Both the position numbers and the translations under genes were made by a program. Below the pieces are notes generated by a model. It did no database searches. It worked only from the letters and a program-made list of their open reading frames with translations, and was not told the origin of the DNA. From Gammaproteobacteria bacterium (GTDB lineage Bacteria > Pseudomonadota > Gammaproteobacteria > DSM-19610), in contig JAPHQV010000028.1 of the NCBI GenBank assembly GCA_026197075.1, positions 1-64,000 of the forward strand: a DNA stretch of 64,000 nt, written 5' to 3'. Below, piece after piece: positions 47,673-56,782 of the stretch (positions within the stretch are counted from its first letter, which is position 1; each line of letters starts with the position of its first letter).

Positions 47673-48122
47673 ATGGACGCGGACGTCGAGTACAGTCCCG
47701 CGGATATCCGCGCCCGGGCCCTGGGTCTGCTGGCACGGCGCGAGCACAGCCGCCTGGAGCTGGCACGCAAACTGCGCCAGCGGGGCATGGCGGGCGCGGA
47801 CCTGGAACAGGTACTGGATGAACTGGCGGCGGCCCGCCTGTTGAGTGATACCCGTTTCGCTGAAGAGTATGCCCGCAGCCGTGCCAGCCGCGGCTACGGG
47901 CCCCTGCGCATCCGTGCCGAGCTGCGCGAGCGGGGCATCGATGACGCGGGCATCCAGGCAGCCCTCGCGGAGCTGGGCGAGGACTGGTGCCAGCAGGCCC
48001 GCGCGGCGCGACAGCGGCGCTTTGGCGCGGAGTCGCCCGCCGACCTGAAGGAGCGGGCGCGCCAGAGTCGCTTCCTGCAACAGCGTGGCTTCAGCCCCGA
48101 GCAGATCCGCCAGGCCCTGTAG
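47673..48122 (+). CDS. recX: regulatory protein RecX
   Basis: 149-residue inhibitor of RecA filament extension. Three-helix repeats are visible, starting with ALGLLARREHSRLELARKL and QVLDELAAARLLSDTRFAE. It follows recA after 10 bp and shares its SOS promoter. Confidence 0.95.
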   Translation: MDADVEYSPADIRARALGLLARREHSRLELARKLRQRGMAGADLEQVLDELAAARLLSDTRFAEEYARSRASRGYGPLRIRAELRERGIDDAGIQAALAELGEDWCQQARAARQRRFGAESPADLKERARQSRFLQQRGFSPEQIRQAL

Positions 48123-48252
48123 ACCGAAAATCCGCTCTCCTTGCGCGCCGTACCCGGGCTCGAGGGGGAAATCATTGGGTATACACCTGTTTATCTCCGT
48201 GCCCCCAATGGTAGGATTGGTCTTTGGCTGAACGAACCTGAATCCGACCATC

Positions 48253-50862
48253 ATGTCCACCAGCAAACAACTGCGACAACAATTCCTGGATTTCTTCCGC
48301 GAGCGCGGCCACGAGGTGGTGCCCTCCAGCCCCCTGGTGCCGGCGGACGATCCCACCCTGTTGTTCACCAATGCCGGTATGGTGCAGTTCAAGGACGTGT
48401 TCCTGGGCAAGGACCAGCGTGCCTACAACCGCGCCGTCTCCAGCCAGCGCTGCGTGCGTGCCGGCGGCAAGCACAACGACCTGGAAAATGTCGGCTACAC
48501 CGCCCGCCACCATACCTTCTTTGAAATGCTGGGTAATTTCAGCTTCGGCGACTATTTCAAGCGCGAGGCCATCCAGTACGCCTGGGAATTCCTCACCGAC
48601 ACCTTGCAGCTACCGCCGGAAAAACTCTGGGTGACGGTGTTCGAGGAGGACGAGGAAGCGGCCGACATCTGGCTCAAGGAGATCGGCGTGGACCCGGCGC
48701 GTTTCAGCCGCATCGGCGCCAAGGACAATTTCTGGTCCATGGGTGATACCGGTCCCTGCGGTCCCTGCACCGAGATCTTCTACGATCACGGCCCGGACGT
48801 GGCCGGCGGCCCGCCGGGCACGCCCGAGGAAGACGGGGACCGCTACATCGAGATCTGGAACCTGGTATTCATGCAGTACGACCGTGACCGGGAGGGAAAT
48901 CTCAACCCCTTGCCACGGCCCTCGGTGGATACCGGCATGGGCCTGGAACGCCTGGCCGCCGTCATGCAGGGCGTACACAGCAATTACGAAATTGACCTGT
49001 TCCAGCATCTCATCCGGGCCGCTGCTGCCCTGGCCGGCAGTAACGACCTGGAAGACAAATCCCTGCGCGTCATTGCCGACCACATCCGCGCCTGCGCCTT
49101 CCTGGTGGTGGACGGAGTCATGCCTTCCAACGAAGGTCGCGGTTATGTGTTGCGACGCATCACCCGGCGCGCCATCCGCCACGGCCACAAGCTGGGCATT
49201 CAGGGCAGCTTCTTCCACAAGCTGGTGGAACCCCTGGTGGAGCAGATGGGTGAGGCCTACCCGGAACTGGTCAAGTCCCGCGAACAGGTGGAACGGGTAC
49301 TGCGCCAGGAAGAGGAACGTTTCGCCGAGACCCTCGACAAGGGCATGCGCATCCTCGAGGAAAGCATTGCCGACCTGAATGGCAACCTGATTCCCGGTGA
49401 GACGGTATTCAAGCTCTACGATACCTACGGATTCCCCCTCGACCTTACCGCGGACATCGCCCGCGAACGCAATCTCACCATCGACCTGCAGGGTTTCGAG
49501 GCCAGCATGGCGGCGCAGCGTGACCGTGCCCGGGCCGCCAGCCACTTTGCCGCCGATTACGGCGCCGGCGTGGAATTGCAGGAGTGCACCGAATTCACCG
49601 GTTATGGCCAGCTCACCGACACCAGCCGGGTGATCGCCTTATACAAGGGCAGCCAGCCGGTGACCCAGCTCGAGGCCGGTGAGCAGGGCATGGTGATCCT
49701 GGACCATACCGCTTTCTATGCGGAATCCGGTGGCCAGGTGGGAGACCAGGGCGAACTGATCAACGGCAACGCCCGTTTCGAGGTGCACGACACCCAGAAA
49801 CAGGGCAAGGCCTTCGCCCATCTCGGTATGCTGGAGGCGGGCAGTCTGCGGGTCGGCGACACGGTGCGTGGCGAAGTGAACGCCGCTCGCCGTCGTGCCA
49901 CCATGCTCAATCATTCCGCCACCCACCTGCTGCATGCCGCCTTGCGCCAGGTGCTGGGTGAACATGTGCAGCAGAAGGGATCGCTGGTGAACCCCGAGCG
50001 ACTGCGCTTCGACTTTGCCCATTTCGAGCCGGTGAGCAGCGAGCAGATCGAAACCCTGGAACGCATCGTCAACGAACAGATTCGCAGCAATGCTGCCGCG
50101 GAAACCCGCCTCATGCCCATTGCCCAGGCCATGGAGTCAGGTGCCGTGGCCCTGTTCGGCGAGAAATACGGTGACGAGGTGCGGGTGCTGTCCATCGGTG
50201 ATTTCTCCGTGGAACTCTGTGGCGGCACCCATGTGGAGCGCGCCGGCGATATCGGCCTGTTCAAGATCGTCAACGAGACCGGAATCGCCTCCGGCGTGCG
50301 CCGCATCGAGGCGGTAACCGGCGATGGGGCGCTGGCCTACATCGGCGAGACGGAAAAGAACCTGCAGCGCATCGCCCAGCTGGTGAAGGGCGGGCGCGAG
50401 GACGCCGAATCCCGGGTCGTGCAGTTGATGGATAAGACCCGCAAACTGGAAAAGGAACTGGAACAGCTCAAGTCCAAACTGGCCAGCAGCCAGGGTTCCG
50501 ACCTGGCCGATCAGGCGATGGAGGTGGCTGGCATCCAGGTGCTGGCCGCCCGCCTGGACGGGGTCGATGCCAAGGCCTTGCGCGAGACCGTGGACCAACT
50601 CAAGCAGAAGCTGGGGTCCGCCGTCGTGCTGCTGGCCGTGGTGGAGGAAGGCAAGGTGTCCCTGGCCGCCGGGGTCACCAAGGACCAGACCGGGCGCATC
50701 AAGGCCGGCGAGCTGGTCAATGCCGTGGCCCAGCAGGTGGGTGGCAAGGGCGGCGGGCGGCCCGACATGGCCATGGCCGGCGGCAACCAGCCGGAGCACC
50801 TGGACGCCGCCCTGGCCTCGGTGGCGGACTGGGTACGCGCACGCGCCACCGCCACGGCGTAG
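48253..50862 (+). CDS. alaS: alanine--tRNA ligase
   Basis: 869-residue class II synthetase. The N-terminal catalytic domain starts with [20 protein letters not shown]; the editing domain contains [11 protein letters not shown] and the CGGTHVER zinc motif; the C-terminal oligomerisation domain is complete. It follows recX after 130 bp that show no gene. Gene order recA-recX-alaS is conserved. Confidence 0.99.
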   Translation: MSTSKQLRQQFLDFFRERGHEVVPSSPLVPADDPTLLFTNAGMVQFKDVFLGKDQRAYNRAVSSQRCVRAGGKHNDLENVGYTARHHTFFEMLGNFSFGDYFKREAIQYAWEFLTDTLQLPPEKLWVTVFEEDEEAADIWLKEIGVDPARFSRIGAKDNFWSMGDTGPCGPCTEIFYDHGPDVAGGPPGTPEEDGDRYIEIWNLVFMQYDRDREGNLNPLPRPSVDTGMGLERLAAVMQGVHSNYEIDLFQHLIRAAAALAGSNDLEDKSLRVIADHIRACAFLVVDGVMPSNEGRGYVLRRITRRAIRHGHKLGIQGSFFHKLVEPLVEQMGEAYPELVKSREQVERVLRQEEERFAETLDKGMRILEESIADLNGNLIPGETVFKLYDTYGFPLDLTADIARERNLTIDLQGFEASMAAQRDRARAASHFAADYGAGVELQECTEFTGYGQLTDTSRVIALYKGSQPVTQLEAGEQGMVILDHTAFYAESGGQVGDQGELINGNARFEVHDTQKQGKAFAHLGMLEAGSLRVGDTVRGEVNAARRRATMLNHSATHLLHAALRQVLGEHVQQKGSLVNPERLRFDFAHFEPVSSEQIETLERIVNEQIRSNAAAETRLMPIAQAMESGAVALFGEKYGDEVRVLSIGDFSVELCGGTHVERAGDIGLFKIVNETGIASGVRRIEAVTGDGALAYIGETEKNLQRIAQLVKGGREDAESRVVQLMDKTRKLEKELEQLKSKLASSQGSDLADQAMEVAGIQVLAARLDGVDAKALRETVDQLKQKLGSAVVLLAVVEEGKVSLAAGVTKDQTGRIKAGELVNAVAQQVGGKGGGRPDMAMAGGNQPEHLDAALASVADWVRARATATA

Positions 50863-50981
50863 TTCATGGTTTAATCCAGCGCGGTTTTGTAGTTTAATCT
50901 GCGCCTTTGTTCGCGCGGCCTGCCGCGCAGGATTTCCCAGGCAGTTCTCACTCCCGGCCAGGCCCGGGCGAATGGATCATC

Positions 50982-52202
50982 ATGGCGCTGATTGTTCAGA
51001 AGTACGGTGGCACCTCCGTCGGCACGGTGGAGCGTATCGAGGCGGTGGCGGAAAAGGTCATCAACTACCGCAATAACGGTAACGAGGTGGTGGTCGTGGT
51101 GTCCGCCATGAGCGGCGAAACCAACCGCCTGCTCGACCTGGCCAAGGCCATCAGCCCGCGTCCCGCGCCCCGGGAGCTGGACGTGTTGCTGGCCACCGGT
51201 GAGCAGACCACCATTGCCCTGTTGACCATGGCCCTGGAAAAGCGCGGCTGTGCGGCCCGCTCCTATACCGGCGGCCAAGTGCATATCCGTACCGACAGCA
51301 CCCATAACAAGGCCCGCATCCAGGATATCGATGGCACGGCCATACGCCGCGACCTGGTCGCCGGACGGGTGGTGGTGGTGGCGGGTTTCCAGGGCGTGGA
51401 CGAGCAGGGCAACATCACCACCCTGGGCCGTGGCGGTTCCGACACCACGGCGGTGGCCCTGGCCGCGGCCCTCAAGGCCGATGAATGCCAGATATTTACC
51501 GACGTGGACGGAGTCTATACCACCGATCCACGGGTGGTGCCCGATGCCCGCCGACTGGAGCGCATCACCTTCGAGGAAATGCTGGAGATGGCCAGCCTGG
51601 GTTCCAAGGTGCTGCAGATCCGCTCGGTGGAGTTCGCCGGCAAATACAATGTACCCCTGCGCGTCCTGTCCAGCTTCGAGGAAGGGCCGGGCACGCTGAT
51701 CACCTATGAGGAAGAGGGAATGGAACAGGCCTTGATCTCCGGCATCGCCTTTAACCGTGACGAGGCGAAACTCACCGTGCTGGGCGTGCCCGATCAGCCC
51801 GGTATCGCCCACAAGCTGCTGGGCCCCATAGCCGATGCCAATATCGAGGTGGACATGATCGTGCAGAACGTGAGCCCCGACCAGACGGCCACGGACTTCA
51901 CCTTCACGGTCCATCGCAACGACTACGATCGCGCACTGGAAATCCTCGGCCAGGTGGCCCGGGAACTGGGTGCCCGCGAAGTGAGTGGGGATAACAAGAT
52001 CGTCAAGATCTCCATCGTCGGGGTCGGCATGCGCTCCCATGCGGGCATTGCCGCGACCATGTTCGAGACGCTGGCCCGGGAAGGGATCAATATCCGCATG
52101 ATCTCCACCTCGGAGATCAAGATTTCCGTCGTGGTGGACGAAAAGTATCTGGAATTGGGCGTGCGCGCCTTGCATGAGGCCTTTGACCTGGCGCGAGCCT
52201 GA
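50982..52202 (+). CDS. lysC: aspartate kinase
   Basis: 406-residue kinase that makes aspartyl phosphate for Lys, Thr, Met and diaminopimelate synthesis. The catalytic domain begins MALIVQKYGGTSVG and includes GRGGSDTTAVALAAAL; two ACT domains near the C-terminus (FNRDEAKLTVLGVPDQPGIAH, VKISIVGVGMRSHAGIA) allow feedback control by amino acids. The 119-bp leader is too short for a lysine riboswitch; it holds a GCGCGG/CCGCGC hairpin. It is followed by csrA, a frequent arrangement. Confidence 0.97.
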   Translation: MALIVQKYGGTSVGTVERIEAVAEKVINYRNNGNEVVVVVSAMSGETNRLLDLAKAISPRPAPRELDVLLATGEQTTIALLTMALEKRGCAARSYTGGQVHIRTDSTHNKARIQDIDGTAIRRDLVAGRVVVVAGFQGVDEQGNITTLGRGGSDTTAVALAAALKADECQIFTDVDGVYTTDPRVVPDARRLERITFEEMLEMASLGSKVLQIRSVEFAGKYNVPLRVLSSFEEGPGTLITYEEEGMEQALISGIAFNRDEAKLTVLGVPDQPGIAHKLLGPIADANIEVDMIVQNVSPDQTATDFTFTVHRNDYDRALEILGQVARELGAREVSGDNKIVKISIVGVGMRSHAGIAATMFETLAREGINIRMISTSEIKISVVVDEKYLELGVRALHEAFDLARA

Positions 52203-52203
52203 T

Positions 52204-52222
52204 TTTCCCGAATCTCGGGAAA
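52204..52222 (+). other. hairpin after lysC
   Basis: TTTCCCGA and TCGGGAAA form a perfect 8-bp stem with loop ATC directly after the lysC stop. The following bases are AT-rich (TGGTAATTAAAATAAAAAG) without a T-run, so it is at best a weak terminator. Confidence 0.45.
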
Positions 52223-52366
52223 TGGTAATTAAAATAAAAAGTTAATATGTGAGCTATAGTTTCTGTCAGCGTGGCCGACACAGGGGGTGTCTGGTGCGCG
52301 CCTGGTTCGTACCGATCGCGTTGTACGCGGGATTTGGTTTGCGAAAGCATGTAAGGAGACGTGGGA

Positions 52367-52567
52367 ATGTTGATACTGACACGCAGGGTGGGTGAAACCC
52401 TCATGATCGGTGATGAAGTCACGGTGACAGTTCTGGGTGTCAAGGGCAACCAGGTCCGCATTGGTGTGAATGCCCCCAAGGATGTTTCGGTCCACCGGGA
52501 AGAGATCTACGAACGCATCAAACGCGAACAGGACGAAGACAGTTCGCAGGAAATCGCCGGAAACTGA
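52367..52567 (+). CDS. csrA: carbon storage regulator CsrA
   Basis: 66-residue RNA-binding dimer that controls translation and stability of many mRNAs. The signature [18 protein letters not shown] and the [11 protein letters not shown] segment are present. The start at 52367 follows AAGGAG with 9-nt spacing; the GGA of this site and the nearby GGGA could be CsrA targets for autoregulation (inference). The gene has its own AT-rich upstream region. Confidence 0.98.
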   Translation: MLILTRRVGETLMIGDEVTVTVLGVKGNQVRIGVNAPKDVSVHREEIYERIKREQDEDSSQEIAGN

Positions 52568-52600
52568 CCAGACCAATATATTCAGCCTTTACGAATGCAC

Positions 52601-52651
52601 CGGGCACCGGTATCCTACGCACCTCTCGGGGTCGTAGTGAACCGGTGCCCG
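52601..52651. other. large hairpin between csrA and tRNA-Ser
   Basis: CGGGCACCGGT (52601-52611) pairs perfectly with ACCGGTGCCCG (52641-52651), with an inner CTACG/CGTAG stem and a 13-nt loop. No T-run follows. It may act as a terminator for csrA or a structured spacer; the function is unknown. Confidence 0.5.
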
Positions 52652-52689
52652 ATGCGTTTGGTGGGTGCGTACTCAACCCCCGCAGTTCT

Positions 52690-52779
52690 GGAGAGATGGC
52701 CGAGAGGCTGAAGGCGCACCCCTGCTAAGGGTGTATAGGGGAAACTCTATCGAGGGTTCGAATCCCTCTCTCTCCGCCA
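52690..52779 (+). tRNA. tRNA-Ser (GCT)
   Basis: 90-nt tRNA including encoded CCA. Acceptor GGAGAGA pairs with TCTCTCC, the anticodon stem CACCC/GGGTG surrounds GCT at 52724-52726, a long variable arm typical of Ser is present, and the T arm is GAGGG-TTCGAAT-CCCTC. Reads AGC/AGU codons. Followed at once by a terminator. Confidence 0.97.
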
Positions 52780-52786
52780 TCCATAT

Positions 52787-52811
52787 AAAAGCCCCGCAAG
52801 GGGCTTTTTTT
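52787..52811 (+). terminator. Rho-independent terminator of tRNA-Ser
   Basis: AAAAGCCCC and GGGGCTTTT with a GCAA loop, ending in seven Ts. It is the core of a longer inverted repeat (52766-52830) that includes the tRNA 3' end. Confidence 0.9.
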
Positions 52812-52924
52812 ATGGATGGCGGAGAGAGAGCCCGGTGAGAACCCTTCGGTTCGACGGAGCGGCCGCAGGTATTTCCCCACCCTTGCACTTTCCTCCTGGA
52901 TTCCGGATAATGCCCCGCTCTTAC

Positions 52925-53001
52925 GCGCCCGTAGCTCAGCTGGATAGAGTACTCGGCTACGAACCGAGCGGTCGGGAGTTCGAATCTCTCCGGGCGCGCC
53001 A
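52925..53001 (+). tRNA. tRNA-Arg (ACG)
   Basis: 77-nt tRNA including CCA. Acceptor GCGCCCG pairs with CGGGCGC, the anticodon stem CTCGG/CCGAG surrounds ACG at 52959-52961, and the T arm has GTTCGAAT. A34 is expected to be changed to inosine by TadA, reading CGU, CGC and CGA. A terminator follows at 53015. Confidence 0.97.
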
Positions 53002-53047
53002 TACAAGCGAAGCTGCCACCCTTACAGGGTGGCTTTTTTGTTTCAGC
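52984..53047. repeat. 64-bp direct repeat, copy A (tRNA-Arg 3' end plus terminator)
   Basis: Spans the last 18 bases of tRNA-Arg with CCA, the spacer and the terminator. It is identical to 53169-53232, 185 bp downstream. Such a copy of a tRNA 3' end is typical of attachment sites or of a decayed tandem tRNA duplication. Confidence 0.9.
53015..53043 (+). terminator. Rho-independent terminator of tRNA-Arg
   Basis: GCCACCCT and AGGGTGGC form an 8-bp stem with loop TAC, followed by TTTTTTGTTT. The same terminator recurs in copy B at 53200-53228. Confidence 0.9.
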
Positions 53048-53057
53048 GAAGTGCCTT

Positions 53058-53079
53058 CGGAGAGGTTCGAACTCCCGAC
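53058..53079 (-). pseudogene. inverted fragment of tRNA-Arg (T arm)
   Basis: Read on the minus strand, 22 bases match 52971-52992 of tRNA-Arg with one mismatch (GTCGGGAGTTCGAACC versus ...AATC). It covers the T stem and loop and part of the acceptor strand but no anticodon arm, so it cannot form a tRNA. Confidence 0.75.
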
Positions 53080-53168
53080 GTTTCAATCGGGTCGAGTTCG
53101 ACCAGCGGCGCAGCCGCGCAGAACGGCCGCAGGGCCGGCCCGGAGGGCGAGGGGCGCAGCCCCGAGTC

Positions 53169-53232
53169 ATCTCTCCGGGCGCGCCATACAAGCGAAGCTG
53201 CCACCCTTACAGGGTGGCTTTTTTGTTTCAGC
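53169..53232. repeat. 64-bp direct repeat, copy B
   Basis: Exact copy of 52984-53047: partial T arm, acceptor 3' strand, CCA and terminator, but without the rest of a tRNA. The bases just before it (53080-53168) are a GC-rich low-complexity stretch with no gene. Upstream of it lies the inverted tRNA-Arg fragment. Confidence 0.9.
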
Positions 53233-53312
53233 AGGCTCCCTTTTCTTCCTGGGGTTTTGTTTGCGCGGCACATACGGGATCATGACCATTCCCAATGGAC
53301 CGGAACCTCTGT

Positions 53313-54158
53313 ATGGCATCCAAGCGCAGCTATCTCCTGATCGATAACGGTTCCACCCGTGCCGAGGCCACGCTGAACCTGAGACGCCTGGCCGTGGCCC
53401 TGGGCGAACGCTGCGGGGTCGAGGTGGCGGCGGTATCCCTGCAACATGCCGATCGCATCCCGGCCGCGGCCCTGGGCGGCTGCGCGGCCGATACCCTGCC
53501 ATCTTTCCTGCGCAGCAAACGCGCGGAAGGGGTCGAGGAGTTCGTGCTGGTGCCGCTGTTTTTCGGCAGCAGCCGTGCGCTGACCCGTTTCGTCCCCGAC
53601 ACGGTTGGCGAGGTGGTGCAGGAAACAGGTGCTTTCCGTCTTGAACTGGGGCGATCCCTGTATCCCCTGCCGGACGGTGAGCCACGCCTGGCCGGACTGC
53701 TCTGTGACCAGGTGAGCCGGACGGCCGCGGATCACGACGTGCAACTGGAGCAGGTGGTGCTGGTGGATCACGGTTCGCCCATCCCGGAAGTGACGGCTGT
53801 ACGCCAGGGACTGGCCAGGGAGATGCGGGAGCGACTGGGTCCGGGGATCAGCCTCCAGGAAGCGGTGATGGAACGGCGCGCCGGCAGTGAATACGATTTC
53901 AACGGTGCCTTGTTGGAGGAACGGCTGCAGGCCATGGCGCGGGAGCATCCGCACCAGACGGTGATCCTGGCCATGCTGTTCTTCTCTCCGGGACGGCACG
54001 CGGGCGCGGGGGGCGATATCGAGGAAATCTGCCAGCGGGTGATGCAGGCGGCTCCCGGGTTCCGGGTCATTCCCACCGCCCTGGTGGGAGAGCACGAGGG
54101 CCTGGTGGACATCCTGGCGGATCGGCTGCGGGAGGCGGAGGGGCGCCTCGGTGGTTAG
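53313..54158 (+). CDS. CbiX/SirB-type sirohydrochlorin chelatase-like protein
   Basis: 281 residues with two CbiX-like halves: an N-terminal half from about residue 5 (YLLIDNGSTRAEATLNLRRL) and a C-terminal half from about 145 (VVLVDHGSPIPEVTAVRQGL). The family inserts cobalt, nickel or iron into sirohydrochlorin. The first half has Asn-Gly in place of the catalytic DHGS histidine, while the second keeps DHGS, so only one site may be active. The start at 53313 is chosen by the domain edge; the ribosome site is weak. It is convergent with the M48 protease gene with a 4-bp overlap of stops. Confidence 0.75.
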   Translation: MASKRSYLLIDNGSTRAEATLNLRRLAVALGERCGVEVAAVSLQHADRIPAAALGGCAADTLPSFLRSKRAEGVEEFVLVPLFFGSSRALTRFVPDTVGEVVQETGAFRLELGRSLYPLPDGEPRLAGLLCDQVSRTAADHDVQLEQVVLVDHGSPIPEVTAVRQGLAREMRERLGPGISLQEAVMERRAGSEYDFNGALLEERLQAMAREHPHQTVILAMLFFSPGRHAGAGGDIEEICQRVMQAAPGFRVIPTALVGEHEGLVDILADRLREAEGRLGG

Positions 54159-56089
54159 GCGCGTTTCCCGCTTTCCTTAAAAGATTCCACCAGGGGCAAG
54201 GGCATGTGCAGTGCCGCGCAGATGGCGCGCAGCAGTTCCTGCTCGGCCGTGACGGCCTGCCCGTCGTGGTGAACGGTGGTCGCCAGGGCGCGTAGCAATT
54301 GTTGCTTGTCGGGCAGGCGCAATTCATCAAGCCTGGCCAATGCCGCATCCAGCCGCTCGGGCCAGTCGTTGGCCCTGGTTTCACCTTCAGGCGCCTCCAG
54401 GTTCAGTACCTCCAGGCCCGCCTTCAGGGCGGCCCGGGCGGCTCCAGGATCCTGTGCGTGGCCATGGTATGCCAGGATGGTGAGCAGATTCCGGGCTTCA
54501 TCCAGCAGATCCCCCAGGCCGCGACGGCCACTGGCACGCGCCTGGCTGGGATAGCGGGCATCCTCCAGTTGGCTGGCCAGCAGTCTCGCCAGGCAATATT
54601 CGAACACGCCCACCTGCCTGTCGGCCTGGATGAGGTCTTCCACCAACGCCAGCAGTTTCTGCAGCTCTTCCTCCGGACGTCGACGCAGGGCGGGGAAGCT
54701 GATTTCCAACAGCGGTATGCGTAACTCCGCCGCCAGCCGCGGTTCAATCCCGAACAGGGTGCGCACCTGCCCCTCGCTCTCCGCGCCCAGGGTCTGGGCT
54801 ACCCGCAGTAATTGGGTCTCGCGGATGGTGGGATCGGGATCCATGAGCAGGTAGCAGATGAGTTCCGGAGCCCATTCGCCGGAGTGGGCGGCGCGCTCCA
54901 GGGGCTTGGGAATGGCCGCTACCAGCAGTGTGGCAGCCAGGATCTGGCCGACACCGGGTTGGCCCATCTGTTCGATGAGATGATCGGGATCGAGGGGCAG
55001 GCCCCCGGGGCCGCGCGGGCGTTCCTCCCGGGTGGCGCTTTCCTCCTCGGAAGCCTGGCGTGCCTGGGCATGGCGGTGCATCTGCACGGCGATCGCGGTG
55101 AACTCGGAAGGATCGAAGCCGGGCTCGATGGCCTGGATGCGCTTGACCAGGGGCGGATGGGTGGAGAACAAGGCACTGGCCAGGCCCTTCGCAAACAACA
55201 TATGCCCCACTTCCTCGCTATCGGTCATCAATACCGAGCCGTTGCTGGCGGCACCGATCTTTTTCAGGGCGCCGGCAATGCCCTCGGGTTGGCGGGTGAA
55301 CTGCACTGCCGAGGCATCGGCCAGGTATTCACGCTGGCGCGATACCGAGGCCTGGATCCAGCGTCCGAAGAACAGCCCGATGTAACCCACCAGCATCAGC
55401 GCCAGGCCCAGCACGACGATCCCGCCACCGTTACGATTGCTGCGTGAGTGACGCATGGCGAACAGTACCCGCCGGCCGATCACCGTCAAGACCAGGATGC
55501 CGAACAGGATGCCGATGAGGCGGATGTTCAGGCGCATGTCGCCGTTGAGAATATGCCCGAACTCATGGGCGATCACCCCCTGTAATTCATCGCGATCGAG
55601 GCTTTCCAGGGCGCCCCGGGTCACGGCCACGGCGGCATCGGCGGGGGTGTAGCCGGCGGCAAAGGCGTTGATGCCGGCCTCCTCATCCAACACATAGACT
55701 TCCGGGACCGGCACGCCAGCGGCGATGGCGATCTCCTCCACCACGTTGCGCAGTCGCCGTTTCAGGGGATCGGTGGTATCAGGGTCCACCAGCGTGCCGC
55801 CCAGTTCGCGCGCAACCGTACCGCCGCCGCTGCGCAGGCGCAGGGTGCGGTACAGGCTGGCGAAGCCGATCAGGCCGCCGGTGAGCAGGGTGGTCCAGAC
55901 CAGCAAGCCGGCATGCTGGCTGAGAAGGTCGCGCCAGCCCGGGGGTTCCTCCAGCCCTCCCGTCTGGCTGAACAGGGTCAGGACGATGAGGTTCACCGCC
56001 GCGATGATGGCGAGCACCGCCAGGGTGAAGAGGACGAGCAGACCGCGGGTGCGGCGCTGCGCCCGGTCCTGGTGCTCGAAGAAATTCAC
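54155..56089 (-). CDS. M48-family metalloprotease with long C-terminal extension
   Basis: 644-residue membrane protease. Two N-terminal hydrophobic helices (about 16-40 and 62-82) precede an M48 peptidase domain with zinc motif HEFGH at 175-179 and the third ligand in REYLADASAVQF. Two more hydrophobic helices lie at about 195-240. HtpX-type enzymes are about 290 residues, so the roughly 300-residue helical C-terminal part is an addition. It stands 9 bp downstream of lemA on the same strand; LemA and M48 proteases are recurrent partners. Confidence 0.88.
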   Translation of the reverse strand: MNFFEHQDRAQRRTRGLLVLFTLAVLAIIAAVNLIVLTLFSQTGGLEEPPGWRDLLSQHAGLLVWTTLLTGGLIGFASLYRTLRLRSGGGTVARELGGTLVDPDTTDPLKRRLRNVVEEIAIAAGVPVPEVYVLDEEAGINAFAAGYTPADAAVAVTRGALESLDRDELQGVIAHEFGHILNGDMRLNIRLIGILFGILVLTVIGRRVLFAMRHSRSNRNGGGIVVLGLALMLVGYIGLFFGRWIQASVSRQREYLADASAVQFTRQPEGIAGALKKIGAASNGSVLMTDSEEVGHMLFAKGLASALFSTHPPLVKRIQAIEPGFDPSEFTAIAVQMHRHAQARQASEEESATREERPRGPGGLPLDPDHLIEQMGQPGVGQILAATLLVAAIPKPLERAAHSGEWAPELICYLLMDPDPTIRETQLLRVAQTLGAESEGQVRTLFGIEPRLAAELRIPLLEISFPALRRRPEEELQKLLALVEDLIQADRQVGVFEYCLARLLASQLEDARYPSQARASGRRGLGDLLDEARNLLTILAYHGHAQDPGAARAALKAGLEVLNLEAPEGETRANDWPERLDAALARLDELRLPDKQQLLRALATTVHHDGQAVTAEQELLRAICAALHMPLPLVESFKESGKRA

Positions 56090-56098
56090 GGGCGCGCC

Positions 56099-56683
56099 TT
56101 ACTGGAAATCCACCTGCACGGCGGCGCGCTTCTCCGGTGCCTCGATGTCCAGCAACTGGGCCGGCTGGAAGCCGAAATTGTTGGCGACGAGGTTGTTTGG
56201 GAACATTTCACGCTGGTTGTTGTAGTCCATGACGGCATCGTTGAAGCCCTGGCGGGCGAAGGCCACCCGGTTCTCGGTGCTCACCAGTTCCTCGGAGAGC
56301 TGCATCATGTTCTGGTTGGCCTTGAGGTCAGGGTAGTTCTCCGACAGGGCGAACAGGCGACCGAGGGCGCCGGCCAGGCCCTGTTCGGAGCTGGACAGGC
56401 GACGCATGGCCTCGGCATTGCCGGGATCGGCGGCGGCTTCCTTCAGGTTGCCCATGGCCTGGTTGCGCGCCTGGATCACGGCTTCCAGTGTGTCGCGCTC
56501 ATGACTCATGTAGCGTTCGGCCACCTTTACCAGGTTCGGAATCAGGTCATAGCGGCGCGTGAGCTGCACGTCGATCTGGGCAAAGGCGTTCTTGTAACGG
56601 TTACGGGCGGTGACCAGCCGGTTATAGATGACAACGGCGAAAACAACCACCAGCACGAGGATGCCAAGCAGGACCCATTCCAT
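56099..56683 (-). CDS. lemA: LemA family protein
   Basis: 194-residue protein with one N-terminal membrane helix (MEWVLLGILVLVVVFAVVIY) and a long helical domain with YKNAFAQIDVQLTRRYDLIP and AVMDYNNQREMFPNNLVA. The ATG at 56683 follows GGGGGAA. LemA is often found next to HtpX-like proteases and TPM domain proteins; its role in the pair is unknown. Confidence 0.93.
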   Translation of the reverse strand: MEWVLLGILVLVVVFAVVIYNRLVTARNRYKNAFAQIDVQLTRRYDLIPNLVKVAERYMSHERDTLEAVIQARNQAMGNLKEAAADPGNAEAMRRLSSSEQGLAGALGRLFALSENYPDLKANQNMMQLSEELVSTENRVAFARQGFNDAVMDYNNQREMFPNNLVANNFGFQPAQLLDIEAPEKRAAVQVDFQ

Positions 56684-56760
56684 TTCAATTCCCCCAGTAA
56701 GGTGACTCCGGATCAGTCTACTCGACCTGGACGGCGAGGGCGAGCGGGTGCCCGAGCTTT

Positions 56761-56781
56761 CCTGTACCCGTGGGGTACAGG
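56761..56781 (+). promoter_or_regulatory. hairpin covering the ribosome site of the HAD gene
   Basis: CCTGTACCC (56761-56769) and GGGTACAGG (56773-56781) form a perfect 9-bp stem with loop GTG, ending one base before the ATG at 56783. Folding would hide the G-rich ribosome site. It may regulate translation or terminate minus-strand lemA transcripts that start upstream. Confidence 0.5.
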
Positions 56782-56782
56782 T

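Noticed and set aside
50863-50981. Lysine riboswitch before lysC
   Set aside because: The 119-bp leader is too short and lacks the motif.
52673-53347. Several overlapping open frames across the two tRNA genes on both strands
   Set aside because: They are translations of tRNA sequence, its inverted copies and terminators (classic spurious peptides such as ERFELPT and GIRTLDRV), with no ribosome sites.
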